This document shows, piece by piece, positions 26,600-35,452 of a stretch of 64,000 nucleotides of DNA. The translations under genes were made by a program, and so were the position numbers. The DNA comes from Clostridiales bacterium. Lineage in GTDB: Bacteria > Bacillota > Clostridia > Christensenellales > Aristaeellaceae. Location of the stretch: positions 62,001 to 126,000 of the forward strand of contig SVGS01000008.1 of NCBI GenBank assembly GCA_015056205.1. The letters run 5' to 3'. Every line of letters starts with the position of its first letter. Within the stretch, counting starts at the first letter, position 1. The notes beneath the pieces are model-generated. The model saw only the letters and a list, made by a program, of their open reading frames with translations, ran no database searches and had not been told where the DNA came from.

Positions 26600-27555
26600 T
26601 GATGAAAAAGTTCGTATGTCTGTTGCTGGTCCTGATGCTTGCGGCCGCTCTTCTGCCGGCGGCCGCGGCTGATTCGGCGCCGCTGCGTATTGTCGCCGCG
26701 GTCTTCCCCGTCTGGGACTGGACGCGGCAGATAATCGGAGGCGCGGAAAACGTGGAGCTCTCCCTGCTGCTGGATAACGGCGTGGACCTGCACAGTTTCC
26801 AGCCCTCCGCCGCGGACCTGATGGCCATCACTTCCTGTGACGTATTCCTGTTCGTCGGCGGCGAATCGGATGACTGGGTGAAAGACGCGCTCCGTCAGTT
26901 CGCCCCTCCGGATCTGCTGGTGCTGAATCTGATGGATCTGCTGGGGGAAGATGTGCGGGAAGAAACACTGATCGAAGGCATGGAACCGGAAAAGGATGAT
27001 CCGGATGCCGCGGAGCCGGAGAATGACGAACACATCTGGCTGAGCCTTCGCAACGCGAAAAAGCTGACCCGTTCCATCGCCGAAGCCCTTTCCGGCCGGG
27101 ATCCGGCCAACGCGGACCGCTATCGTTCCAATGCGGAGCGATATGGCTCTGAGCTGGATCTTCTGGATCAGGAGTATTCATCGGTGACAGCGTCCGCCTC
27201 TTTCCATACGCTCCTTTTCGGAGACCGTTTTCCCTTCCGTTATCTGGCGGATGATTATCACCTGACCTGCTACGCCGCTTTCTCCGGCTGCTCCGCGGAG
27301 ACGGAAGCCAGCTTCCGGACGATTGCGTTCCTGGCTCAGAAAATCGATGAGCTCCACCTCCCCGCCGTTTTGATTCTGGAAGGCTCCAGCCCGAAAATCG
27401 CGGAAACGGTGATCGGCGCCACTGCGGAAAAGAACCAGAAGCTGTTGATTCTCAATTCCATGCAGTCTGTTACCCGGCAGGATATTGACCGGGGAGACAC
27501 CTATCTTTCCCTGATGAAAGAGAACCTGGCCGTCCTGACGGAAGCCCTGCAGTAA
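26599..27555 (+). CDS. znuA: Zinc/manganese ABC transporter substrate-binding protein
   Basis: This 318-residue secreted protein is the metal-capture subunit of the transporter (cluster 9 family). It has a signal peptide ending near PAAAADS, without a lipobox cysteine, unlike most Gram-positive homologues. Likely ligands are the histidine of DLHSFQPS and the histidine of DEHIWLS; the usual third histidine segment is replaced by FGDRFPFRYLADDYHL, a variant I remember in clostridial relatives. An acidic loop (EPEKDDPDAAEPEND) replaces the His-rich loop of ZnuA. The start overlaps the zur stop (TGATG), with GAGGAGG upstream. Confidence 0.87.
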   Translation: MMKKFVCLLLVLMLAAALLPAAAADSAPLRIVAAVFPVWDWTRQIIGGAENVELSLLLDNGVDLHSFQPSAADLMAITSCDVFLFVGGESDDWVKDALRQFAPPDLLVLNLMDLLGEDVREETLIEGMEPEKDDPDAAEPENDEHIWLSLRNAKKLTRSIAEALSGRDPANADRYRSNAERYGSELDLLDQEYSSVTASASFHTLLFGDRFPFRYLADDYHLTCYAAFSGCSAETEASFRTIAFLAQKIDELHLPAVLILEGSSPKIAETVIGATAEKNQKLLILNSMQSVTRQDIDRGDTYLSLMKENLAVLTEALQ

Positions 27556-27608
27556 TTTTCCCCCATCGTGCGGACAGAGATCTCTCCCGGATCCGAGGAG
27601 GAATACCC

Positions 27609-28322
27609 ATGGCATTACTCACCTGTGAGCATCTGACCCTCGGCTATGAAGGCCGTGCGGTTCTTTCCGATCTTTCCTTTGAAGTTCAGGCCGGAGATTA
27701 CCTTTGCGTTGTCGGTGAAAACGGCTCCGGCAAAACCACGCTGATGAAGACGATCCTCGGCCTGCAGAAGCCGCTGAGCGGCCGGATTGTCTTCGGAGAC
27801 GGACTTCAGCAGAACGAGATCGGCTATCTTCCCCAGCAGACGCTGGTCCAGCGGGATTTTCCGGCGACTGTCCGGGAAATCGTTCTCTCCGGATGCCAGG
27901 CCCGGATGGGCCGCCGGCCTTTTTACAGCCGGGAGGAAAAGGCGCTGGCCGGAAAGAACATGGAGCGGATGAACCTGCTTTCCCTGCAGAACAACTGCTA
28001 CCGTGATCTGTCCGGCGGGCAGCAGCAGCGGGTATTGCTGGCCCGCGCGCTCTGTGCCACGCGCAAGCTGCTGGTGCTGGATGAACCGGTTTCCGGCCTG
28101 GACCCCCGGGTAACCGCGGAAATGTATGCGCTGATCCGCGGCCTGAATCAGGTTGACGGCGTAACGATTATGATGATTTCCCATGACCTGGCTGCCGCGG
28201 TTCAGGAGGCTGATCATATTCTGCACGTCGGTGCGGAAATCTTTTTCGGCACCCGGGAAAGCTATCTTCAGTCTTCCCTGGCCCGGCGTTTCCTGCCGGA
28301 GAAAGGGGATGAGCAAGCTTGA
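27609..28322 (+). CDS. znuC: Zinc ABC transporter ATP-binding protein
   Basis: This 237-residue ATPase drives metal import. The Walker A is GENGSGKTT (36-44), the signature DLSGGQQQRVLLARAL, the Walker B LLVLDEPVSGLD, and the H-loop MISHDLAA. It begins with a GAGGAGG site 53 bases after znuA and overlaps znuB by 4 bases. Confidence 0.93.
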   Translation: MALLTCEHLTLGYEGRAVLSDLSFEVQAGDYLCVVGENGSGKTTLMKTILGLQKPLSGRIVFGDGLQQNEIGYLPQQTLVQRDFPATVREIVLSGCQARMGRRPFYSREEKALAGKNMERMNLLSLQNNCYRDLSGGQQQRVLLARALCATRKLLVLDEPVSGLDPRVTAEMYALIRGLNQVDGVTIMMISHDLAAAVQEADHILHVGAEIFFGTRESYLQSSLARRFLPEKGDEQA

Positions 28323-29161
28323 TCGAAACGCTCCGGACCTATCTCCAGCTTCCCTTTGTCCAGTACGCGCTGATCGTCGGCGTGCTGATTGCGCTGTGTT
28401 CCTCCCTGCTTGGAGTAACGCTGGTGCTGAAACGCTTCTCCTTTATCGGTGACGGCCTTTCCCATGTCGCCTTTGGCGCCATGGCGATTGCCGGCGTCCT
28501 GCATCTGACGGATAATCTGCTTTTTGTGATGCCGGTCACCGTGCTCTGTGCCGTCCTGCTGCTGAAAACCGGTCAGCACACCCGAATCAAAGGGGATGCC
28601 GCCATCGCCATGATCTCTGTCGGAGCGCTGGCCCTCGGCTATCTCCTGATGCATCTTTTTTCCTCTTCAGCGAATGTATCCGGGGACGTCTGCTCCACGC
28701 TCTTCGGATCCGCTTCCATTCTGACGCTGAGCCTGTCGGAGGTCTGGCTCTGCGCCGTTTTGTCCGTCCTGGTGGTCGTCATCTTTATTCTGTTCTATCA
28801 CAAGCTTTTCGCCGTGACTTTTGATGAGGACTTTGCACGGGCGGCAGGCATCCGTGTGGATGCCTATAATCTGCTGATTGCCGTTATTATCGCGGTAATC
28901 ATCGTGCTGGCCATGAATCTGGTCGGTTCCCTGCTGATTTCGGCTCTGATCATTTTCCCGGCCATGTCCGCGATGCGCCTGTTCCGGAGCTTTCGTTCCG
29001 TAACAGTCTGCTCGGCTATTCTTTCCGTCAGCTGCGCCCTGCTCGGTATCCTGATCTCCATCGTCGCGGAAACACCGGTGGGCTCCACAATCGTTGCGGT
29101 GGATATTCTCGCTTTTCTGCTGTTTTCCCTGATCGCCCGATTCGCCGGTATAAAGCGCTGA
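28319..29161 (+). CDS. znuB: Zinc ABC transporter permease
   Basis: This 280-residue protein of the ABC-3 (ZnuB/MntB) family has about eight membrane helices and the family segment LVLKRFSFIGDGLSHVAFGA near the start, plus RAAGIRVDAYN before the later helices. It starts with TTG overlapping the znuC stop (TTGA), with AAAGGGG about 11 bases upstream. It completes the transporter. Confidence 0.93.
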   Translation: MIETLRTYLQLPFVQYALIVGVLIALCSSLLGVTLVLKRFSFIGDGLSHVAFGAMAIAGVLHLTDNLLFVMPVTVLCAVLLLKTGQHTRIKGDAAIAMISVGALALGYLLMHLFSSSANVSGDVCSTLFGSASILTLSLSEVWLCAVLSVLVVVIFILFYHKLFAVTFDEDFARAAGIRVDAYNLLIAVIIAVIIVLAMNLVGSLLISALIIFPAMSAMRLFRSFRSVTVCSAILSVSCALLGILISIVAETPVGSTIVAVDILAFLLFSLIARFAGIKR

Positions 29162-29181
29162 AATCGGAAAGGAGAAGCTCC

Positions 29182-29793
29182 ATGGATTATGTCAGTTTTC
29201 CGCCCGCCACGCTGCTGAATCCGACACCGGTGGTCCTGGTCAGCTGCGCGGAAAAAGGCCATCCGGAAAACCGGAATCTGGTCACCGTCGCCTGGGCGGG
29301 CACCGTCAATTCCGAACCCCCGATGGTCTCTGTCAGTCTGCGCAAAGAGCGGTATTCTCACGATCTGATTCTGAATTCCGGTGAATATGTCGTGAACCTG
29401 GTGGATGAATCCATGTGCAGAGCGGTGGATTTCTGCGGCGTGCGAAGCGGCAGAGATCTGGACAAGGCCGCGTCCGTCGGTCTGACTTACTGTCCCGCCG
29501 AAGGAATGGACATCGCGCCGGCCGTGGACGGAGCGCCTTTAAGCCTCAGCTGCCGCGTCCGGCAGATGGTGGAGCTGGGAAGCCACGACCTGTTTCTGGG
29601 CGAGGTGAAAGCGATTCGCGTCCGAAAGGATCTGCTGGATGAAAAAGGCAGCCTGCGGATGGAAAAAGCCGGTCTGATTGCCTATAATCACGGCCTGTAT
29701 CAGTCCCTCGGAGACATTCTGGGCTTCTTTGGATGGTCCGTCGCCCGTCCCGATGTGCTCGCCCGCCGCATGCGTTCCCTTCGGTCCGTATAG
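29182..29793 (+). CDS. Flavin reductase-like (FMN-binding) protein
   Basis: This 203-residue protein has the flavin reductase-like split-barrel domain: NLVTVAWAGTVNSEPPMVSVSLRK-type opening, then SGEYVVNL. Family members bind FMN and reduce it with NAD(P)H or act as electron carriers; the substrate is not known. It lies 20 bases after znuB with AAAGGAGAAG upstream, so it is probably read from the zinc promoter too. No functional link to zinc is evident. Confidence 0.85.
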   Translation: MDYVSFPPATLLNPTPVVLVSCAEKGHPENRNLVTVAWAGTVNSEPPMVSVSLRKERYSHDLILNSGEYVVNLVDESMCRAVDFCGVRSGRDLDKAASVGLTYCPAEGMDIAPAVDGAPLSLSCRVRQMVELGSHDLFLGEVKAIRVRKDLLDEKGSLRMEKAGLIAYNHGLYQSLGDILGFFGWSVARPDVLARRMRSLRSV

Positions 29794-29848
29794 GAAAGAA
29801 GTTTCAGATTTCATTTTTCATACGGCAGGCAGGGCTTCTCCCGGAAGC

Positions 29849-32296
29849 TCAGCTTCTGTGAACGGACGGCCCGTAGTGCTCAATCTGCAGCCGTCTTTCC
29901 AGCTCCTCCGGGCTCAGATCCGTCAGCTCCCCTTCCCGGGGCAGGGTAACGGTCACGGGCTCCGCTCCGTGCAGATCAAACCAGTTATCGGAGAATACCG
30001 CGTCCCCGTTTCGCAGGCTCAGGCATACGCTTTTTACAAACACATCGGAAACCAGCGTCAGCCGGAACTGCTTTTCTTCTTTCCGGACCTTTACGCTGAC
30101 TTCTCCGGGCAGAAAGTCAAAATCTTTCGGACGTACAAACAGGGTGGTTCCCCGGCTGACCGAAACACCCTGTTCCAGCAGCTCATATTCCAGATAAAGG
30201 CTTTTCTGCTTCTCCGGTGTCCGCGTTTCGTTTCTCAGATCCAGCCTGAGGCCGCAGACGCTCCCGAAAGCCGGCGCTGACAGATCTGCCCGTTCTTCCA
30301 GCAGCACCCGCGCATGGCGGTCCCGCAGACGGCAGACGATCTGTCCGCGGAAAACCTCCCGGGTATCATTGGTCACCGTCAGCGCGCAGAACCCGGGATC
30401 CGTATCGTCGCAGGACAGCAGCACCGGAGCGTAGAAACGCCGGGCGGCATAATGGAGCGCCTTCCAGCGGCCGTAGCAGTCGATCCCGGACCAGGAAATC
30501 ACCGGGTTGGAATCATTGATCTGCCAGTAAGAAGACCCCATACAGATTCCCCGGTGCCTCCGCATATGCTCCACATTGGAGCGGATGCATTCCGCCTGCA
30601 CCAGCTGAGAGCAGTATACCAGCCGGGGAAAGCTTTCCGGTTCATTCACCATCTGGGCCAGATAGTACCGGATTTTCTCCGTTCCCCTGTTGCATTTCTG
30701 ATGCGCTTCCATCACCGTTCCGGACAGTTCCAGATCGCCCAGGCTTTCATCGGCAAAAGACCGGATGGTTTTCATATCCGGCAGGCTTTCGAATCCGTAT
30801 TCCGAGCAGAACCGGTAAAGGGTCTCCCGAAAGGCTTCGATGGGCTTGAAATTGTGCCATACCGCCCAATAGTGCATATCCCCGCCCTCATTGCCGCAGG
30901 GATCCCGGAATCCGCCGCCGGTGGAAGGAGAGGAAGGCCAGTAGAATGTATCCGGATCCAGTTCCCGCAGCTGTTCCGGTATGATTTCCTCAAACAGCCG
31001 CAGGTAGTCCTGTTTCGCCTCCGGATCCTCCGGCCAGTTCCAGTACATCCAGGCGGATTCAATTTCATTGTTTCCGCACCACAGGGCCAGCGAAGGATGA
31101 TTGCGGATGCGGATCACGTTGTCCCGGATTTCCTGTTTTACGGTCTTTTCGAATTCCGGCCGCAGAACATAGGCGGAGCAGGCAAACATGAAATCCTGCC
31201 ATACCATCAGACCGTTCTCGTCACACCAGTCATAGAAATCATCATCCGGATAAAAACCTCCGCCCCAGACCCGGATGAAATTAAAGTTGGCCCGTCTGCA
31301 GTCTTCCAGCAGGCGCCGGGTTCTTTCCGGTGTGATTTTCGGCAGCAGCTGATCCTCCGGAATATAGTTTCCGCCCATGGCAAAAACCCGGATCCCGTTG
31401 CACATGAAACAGAATTCCCGTCCCTGAGCGTCCTTTTCCCGGGATACCGTCAGCGTCCGAAGTCCCACGCGGATCTCCTTCTCATCCGCCAGCCGGTCCC
31501 CGTCCCAAAGCTCCGCGCGGCAGGTATACAGCGGCTGTTCCCCAAGCCCCCGGACCCACCAGAGTCTGGGATGGTCAATCGTCAGGACCGCTTTTCCCTC
31601 TTCCGCCGGAACCGTCCGGCACTCCCCGTCCGGTGAAAGGACCGTAAAGCGAAGCGTCCCCCCGGGCCTGAGATCTTTCGACTCAATCCGGCAGGTCAGG
31701 ATCACCTTTCCCTGTTCATGCCGCTGTCTCACGTTCAGATTCAGAATTCTGCCGCCCCGGTATCCCCGCAGGCTGACATCCCGCCAGATTCCCGCGTCGG
31801 GAAGAACCGGGCCCCAGTCCCAGCCAAACATATAGTGAGCTTTGCGCAGATGCGGGTATCCGGGAAAGGTCTCCGTGCTGCCCTGCAGAGGCCGCCGGGC
31901 CTGCATTTCCCGGGCTTCCCGGAGCGCGGAGCGGAGCTCCACCCGCAGGATATTCTGTCCCGGGCGAAGGAGATCCCTGACGGAATATTCCCATACCCGG
32001 TGCATATTATCCGTTTCTCCCAGCAGGCGGCCGTTCAGCGTTACCCGTCCCAGCGTATCAATTCCCCGGAATGTCAGCAGCGTTTCGTCCGATTCCAGTT
32101 CCTCCCTTCCCGGGGTAAAGGTTTTCTCGAACACATAATCCCGCTCGCAGGCTTCCGTACCGATTCTTTCCTGATCCCGGTAATAAGGATCCGGAAGAAC
32201 GCCTTCCCGGATCAGCGTATCCAGCGCTGAGCAGGGTACCCGGCAGTCGTATCGCCTTTCCCCGTCCACCATCGTCCATTGATCATTCAGCAGCAT
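29849..32296 (-). CDS. Beta-mannosidase, glycoside hydrolase family 2
   Basis: This 815-residue GH2 enzyme releases terminal beta-mannose, probably from beta-mannan or N-glycan fragments. It has a sugar-binding N-terminal domain, an immunoglobulin-like domain (about 190-280) and a TIM barrel (about 290-560). The acid/base is Glu411 in WCGNNEIE and the nucleophile Glu499 in SEYGFES. HYMFGWDWGP (about 154-163) is typical of beta-mannosidases. There is no signal peptide, so it acts inside the cell on imported oligosaccharides. GGGAGG lies about 11 bases before the ATG. It stands alone, with no transporter or other glycosidase beside it. Confidence 0.9.
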   Translation of the reverse strand: MLLNDQWTMVDGERRYDCRVPCSALDTLIREGVLPDPYYRDQERIGTEACERDYVFEKTFTPGREELESDETLLTFRGIDTLGRVTLNGRLLGETDNMHRVWEYSVRDLLRPGQNILRVELRSALREAREMQARRPLQGSTETFPGYPHLRKAHYMFGWDWGPVLPDAGIWRDVSLRGYRGGRILNLNVRQRHEQGKVILTCRIESKDLRPGGTLRFTVLSPDGECRTVPAEEGKAVLTIDHPRLWWVRGLGEQPLYTCRAELWDGDRLADEKEIRVGLRTLTVSREKDAQGREFCFMCNGIRVFAMGGNYIPEDQLLPKITPERTRRLLEDCRRANFNFIRVWGGGFYPDDDFYDWCDENGLMVWQDFMFACSAYVLRPEFEKTVKQEIRDNVIRIRNHPSLALWCGNNEIESAWMYWNWPEDPEAKQDYLRLFEEIIPEQLRELDPDTFYWPSSPSTGGGFRDPCGNEGGDMHYWAVWHNFKPIEAFRETLYRFCSEYGFESLPDMKTIRSFADESLGDLELSGTVMEAHQKCNRGTEKIRYYLAQMVNEPESFPRLVYCSQLVQAECIRSNVEHMRRHRGICMGSSYWQINDSNPVISWSGIDCYGRWKALHYAARRFYAPVLLSCDDTDPGFCALTVTNDTREVFRGQIVCRLRDRHARVLLEERADLSAPAFGSVCGLRLDLRNETRTPEKQKSLYLEYELLEQGVSVSRGTTLFVRPKDFDFLPGEVSVKVRKEEKQFRLTLVSDVFVKSVCLSLRNGDAVFSDNWFDLHGAEPVTVTLPREGELTDLSPEELERRLQIEHYGPSVHRS

Positions 32297-32354
32297 CCCG
32301 GTTTCCTCCCGTCCGTTATTCTTTTCTCCCGCAGGTTCTGTCCGTTCTGAAAAG

Positions 32355-32393
32355 TAAAAAAAAGGCTTTCACCGTACGAGACAGTGAAAAGCC
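32355..32393 (-). terminator. Terminator of rplM-rpsI
   Basis: Reading leftward, GGCTTTTCAC and GTGAAAGCC pair around a short loop and are followed by eight T residues. It lies just after the rpsI stop. Confidence 0.88.
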
Positions 32394-32409
32394 ATTTGTA
32401 TCCGATAAA

Positions 32410-32799
32410 TCAGCGCTTGCTGAACTGAGGCGCACGACGGGCAGCCTTCAGGCCATACTTCTTCCGTTCCTTCATACGAGGATCACGGGTCAGCAGGCCG
32501 GCCTTCTTCAGGGTGCCTCGCAGCTCAGGATCAGCCTTGCACAGGGCACGGCTGATGCCGTGACGAATCGCGCCGGCCTGACCGGTCAGACCGCCGCCGT
32601 TCACGTTCACCAGTACGTCAAACCCGCTGTTGTTGGTCAGGGTCAGCGGCTGACGCACGGTCATCTTCAGGGTTTCCAAACCGAAATAGTGATCCAGATC
32701 CCGCTTATTCACGGTGATTTTTCCGTCGCCAGCCACCAGGCGGACGCGGGCTACAGCCTTCTTGCGGCGACCGACAGCACTGTATTCTACCTTAGCCAT
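32410..32799 (-). CDS. rpsI: 30S ribosomal protein S9
   Basis: This 129-residue protein opens [20 protein letters not shown] and ends [10 protein letters not shown], the conserved tail that reaches the ribosomal P site. It follows rplM by 23 bases in the universal L13-S9 operon. Confidence 0.97.
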   Translation of the reverse strand: MAKVEYSAVGRRKKAVARVRLVAGDGKITVNKRDLDHYFGLETLKMTVRQPLTLTNNSGFDVLVNVNGGGLTGQAGAIRHGISRALCKADPELRGTLKKAGLLTRDPRMKERKKYGLKAARRAPQFSKR

Positions 32800-32822
32800 A
32801 TCGAATTACTCCTTTCCGCGTC

Positions 32823-33254
32823 TCACTTCAGATCCAGCACTTCGGGCTTCTGAGCGGCATGCTCATGTTCAGCCCCGGCATAAACCTTCAGCTTCTTCGC
32901 CATCTGGCGGCCCAGGGATCCCTTGGGCAGCATGCCGACAACCGCCTTCTTCACGGCAAACTCAGGCTTCTCGGCCATCAGCTTGCGGTAGGCAGTCTCC
33001 TTCAGTCCGCCGGCATATCCGCTGTGATGATAGTACTTCTTCTGATCCAGCTTCTTGCCGGTCAGAATCGCCTTGGACGCGTTCACAATGATCACAAAGT
33101 CACCGGTATCCACATTGGGGGTATACGTCGGCTTATTCTTGCCGCGCAGGATGCTCGCCACCTGGCTGGCCAGCCGGCCCAGCACCATACCCTCGGCATC
33201 TACAACGTACCATTTACGTTCGATGTCAGCTTCTTTCGGAATAAATGTCTTCAA
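32823..33254 (-). CDS. rplM: 50S ribosomal protein L13
   Basis: This 143-residue protein has [19 protein letters not shown] near the start and the later [12 protein letters not shown] motif. The start is a TTG at 33254, since GAGGAGG lies 7 bases upstream and the protein then begins LKTFIPK (read as Met) like known L13. The longer open frame upstream covers the leader and promoter and is not used. Confidence 0.95.
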   Translation of the reverse strand: MKTFIPKEADIERKWYVVDAEGMVLGRLASQVASILRGKNKPTYTPNVDTGDFVIIVNASKAILTGKKLDQKKYYHHSGYAGGLKETAYRKLMAEKPEFAVKKAVVGMLPKGSLGRQMAKKLKVYAGAEHEHAAQKPEVLDLK

Positions 33255-33358
33255 GGTTCTTCCTCCTCGGGTTGAATGTCTGAAGTATGTCCGTTCATGA
33301 TGGTCGCATGTCCGGAACGTGATCAATGGCTACCGGGGCTAGCGGAGCTATTGAAGCC
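33255..33358 (-). promoter_or_regulatory. rplM leader RNA, candidate L13 autoregulatory leader
   Basis: About 105 transcribed bases separate the rplM promoter from its start. Bacillota often carry a structured L13 leader here that mediates autogenous control. The leader contains short complementary stretches (for example GCTAGC and GTCCGG/CCGGAC-type elements), but I could not fold it to confirm a match. Confidence 0.4.
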
Positions 33359-33365
33359 AAAGAAC

Positions 33366-33394
33366 ATTTTACGTCAGTTTTCGGCCAAAGTCAA
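33366..33394 (-). promoter_or_regulatory. Promoter of rplM-rpsI
   Basis: Reading leftward: TTGACT (33394-33389), 17 bp, TAAAAT (33371-33366). Confidence 0.85.
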
Positions 33395-33464
33395 TCGTTT
33401 TTTTCATCCAGTTCTCTGCTTTTTCTGCTGATTCGGCGCGTTTTCAGTGTTCCCTCCTGCCGTC

Positions 33465-34769
33465 TCAGGGACGGAGCACTGTTTTTCGCAGCCCCTTCGG
33501 ATAGTGATTTTTAAAAACCCCCTGGCTGGTCTTTCCCCAGCCCAGGTTCAGCCCCCGATAGCGGGCCAGCATCCAGCCGGATCCTGCCCCTTCCATCGTT
33601 TCCCCGGAGAGATAGCGTACGGTTTCCGTTTCATCCATCTCCCGGACTCCCGCGGACAGTTTCCATCCGCTCATGGCCAGGGCGTGATCCGGAATGAGAT
33701 AGTTTTCACGCATTTCGGCGATCCGCAGCCCCTGGCGCAGAACCCGGAGGCCGTCCGTTCGCGGCAGTACGGGCTGGGAGATAATCATCCGGCCGATCTG
33801 ATGCAGATCGGGCAGCTCCTCCGGAAAGATCTGCCGGAGCATTCGACGCCCGTCCGGCTGAAGCGGGCGGGAAAAAGCGCCGATCCGCGCCTCCCCTTCC
33901 CCTTCTTTTCGGAAGCAGGCGGCAAACTGTCCCTCTCCGCGGATTCGGTGCGGATAAAAGGTCTCCCAACCCAGGGCGCAGGTCTGCCCCGCAATCCGGA
34001 AGGGAACTGCCGTGAATTCCGGATGAGCATGCAGGAACCAGCGGACAACCCCCTCGTTTTCTTCCGGATGAAAGGTACAGGTGGAATACACCAGCCGGCC
34101 TCCCGGCCGTACCAGAGCGGCGGCACTGTGCAGAATCGATTTCTGACGCTCCGCGCACCCCGCAGCCCGCTCCGGAAGCCATTCCGCCGCGGTTTCCGGA
34201 TCTCTTCGGAACATCCCTTCCCCGGAGCAGGGAGCGTCGGCCAGCACCGCGTCAAATCCTTCCGGCCAGTATGCCGCCAGACGGTCCGGGGATTCATTGG
34301 TGACCGTGGCGTTGGTGATTCCCATTCGTTCCACGTTCCGGCTCAGAATCTGCGCCCGCTGGGAGACAATTTCGTTGCAGACCAGCAGCCCTTTCCCCTT
34401 CATGGCCGCGCCGATCTGGGTTGATTTTCCTCCGGGAGCCGCGCAGAGATCCAGTATGGTCTCTCCCGGTTTTACGTCCAGGACGGCAGCCGGAATCATG
34501 GCGCTGGGTTCCTGAAGATAGAAGAGCCCGGCCTCATGGGCAGCTGTTTTCCCCAGATCGGAATCCGCCGGCAGATACCGGGCATGCTCCGCCCAGGGAA
34601 TCGGATCCAGCCCCGCGGAAAGCCGTTCGGCCAGCTCCGGTGCTTTCTCCGGCTGAAAGCGGATTCCCCGCTGAGGCCTGTCGCCGCAGGCTGCTTCAAA
34701 AAGAGGCCATTCTGCCCCAAGCTGTTCCTTCATTCTCTCCAGAAAGGCGGTCGGGAAAACAGGATTCAT
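33465..34769 (-). CDS. RsmF/NOL1-type rRNA (cytosine-5)-methyltransferase
   Basis: This 434-residue enzyme makes m5C in RNA, probably 16S rRNA. Motifs are LDLCAAPGGKSTQ (SAM binding), VLADAPCSGEGMFRR (catalytic-cysteine motif IV) and VYSTCTFHPEENE (motif VI cysteine). The C-terminal 130 residues are a PUA-like RNA-binding extension as in RsmF-like proteins of Bacillota. The ATG at 34769 overlaps the upstream gene by 4 bases (ATGA); a longer in-frame start at 34862 lies inside that gene and is unlikely. It is the last gene of the cdaA group. Confidence 0.9.
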   Translation of the reverse strand: MNPVFPTAFLERMKEQLGAEWPLFEAACGDRPQRGIRFQPEKAPELAERLSAGLDPIPWAEHARYLPADSDLGKTAAHEAGLFYLQEPSAMIPAAVLDVKPGETILDLCAAPGGKSTQIGAAMKGKGLLVCNEIVSQRAQILSRNVERMGITNATVTNESPDRLAAYWPEGFDAVLADAPCSGEGMFRRDPETAAEWLPERAAGCAERQKSILHSAAALVRPGGRLVYSTCTFHPEENEGVVRWFLHAHPEFTAVPFRIAGQTCALGWETFYPHRIRGEGQFAACFRKEGEGEARIGAFSRPLQPDGRRMLRQIFPEELPDLHQIGRMIISQPVLPRTDGLRVLRQGLRIAEMRENYLIPDHALAMSGWKLSAGVREMDETETVRYLSGETMEGAGSGWMLARYRGLNLGWGKTSQGVFKNHYPKGLRKTVLRP

Positions 34770-35452
34770 TCGTCCACCATCCATTCCGGAACCATACGCC
34801 GCCGAATGATCAGTTTTTCCTCCGGCAGGGTGATCCGCTCCAGAGTCTGTTCTGTCCCGCAATGGATCAGGCGGGGAATCCGCAGGGCTTTCGCGCTTTC
34901 CCGAACCGTATCCGCCGCGGCTTCCAGCATTTCCCCGCTTGTCTGATCCGCCAGATTGGTATTATTGATCATCATATCCAGCTTCAGCCGTCCTCTGGCC
35001 TGAATCCGTTCGGCCAGATCAATGATATCCTCCCTGTTTTCCGTCAGCGGCCGAAGGCAGTTCACCACCAGCGCGGTGATCACCTGATCCCGGATTTTCA
35101 TAAAGGAAGGATAATACCGGCCCAGTGCCGCGGCTCCGGTATCGTCTCCGCCCACGTCAAAAATGACCCGGTCCGCGTCGGATTCAAATACGCTCTGAAT
35201 CTCCGCGGGCAGTGCCGGAATATCCACCGTCGTCATGGCAAAGGTCGGCATCAGCACACGAACCCCTTTTTGCCGAAGCTCCTCCGCTTTCTCTCCGCTT
35301 CGGAAATAGGGGTTCACGATATCCAGATCCACCAGGGTCGTCTTCTCTTTTTCGGCGAAAGTCTCCGCCAGATGAAGCGCTATCTCTGTTTTTCCGCTGC
35401 CGTAGTTTCCGGTCAGCACGATCATTCGGCTGCTGCCGAAGCAGTTATTCAT
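34766..35452 (-). CDS. P-loop ATPase related to CobQ/MinD/ParA
   Basis: This 228-residue protein begins with a Walker A at IVLTGNYGSGKTE and has LVDLDIVNPYFRSGE and VIFDVGGDDTGAAALG, which resemble the switch regions of the MinD/ParA/Mrp group, though the P-loop is the ordinary GSGKT form and not the deviant KGG form. The role is unknown. The start overlaps the upstream membrane-protein gene by 8 bases and the end overlaps the rRNA methyltransferase gene, so it is embedded in the c-di-AMP operon. The weaker alternative start is Met10. Confidence 0.7.
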   Translation of the reverse strand: MNNCFGSSRMIVLTGNYGSGKTEIALHLAETFAEKEKTTLVDLDIVNPYFRSGEKAEELRQKGVRVLMPTFAMTTVDIPALPAEIQSVFESDADRVIFDVGGDDTGAAALGRYYPSFMKIRDQVITALVVNCLRPLTENREDIIDLAERIQARGRLKLDMMINNTNLADQTSGEMLEAAADTVRESAKALRIPRLIHCGTEQTLERITLPEEKLIIRRRMVPEWMVDE

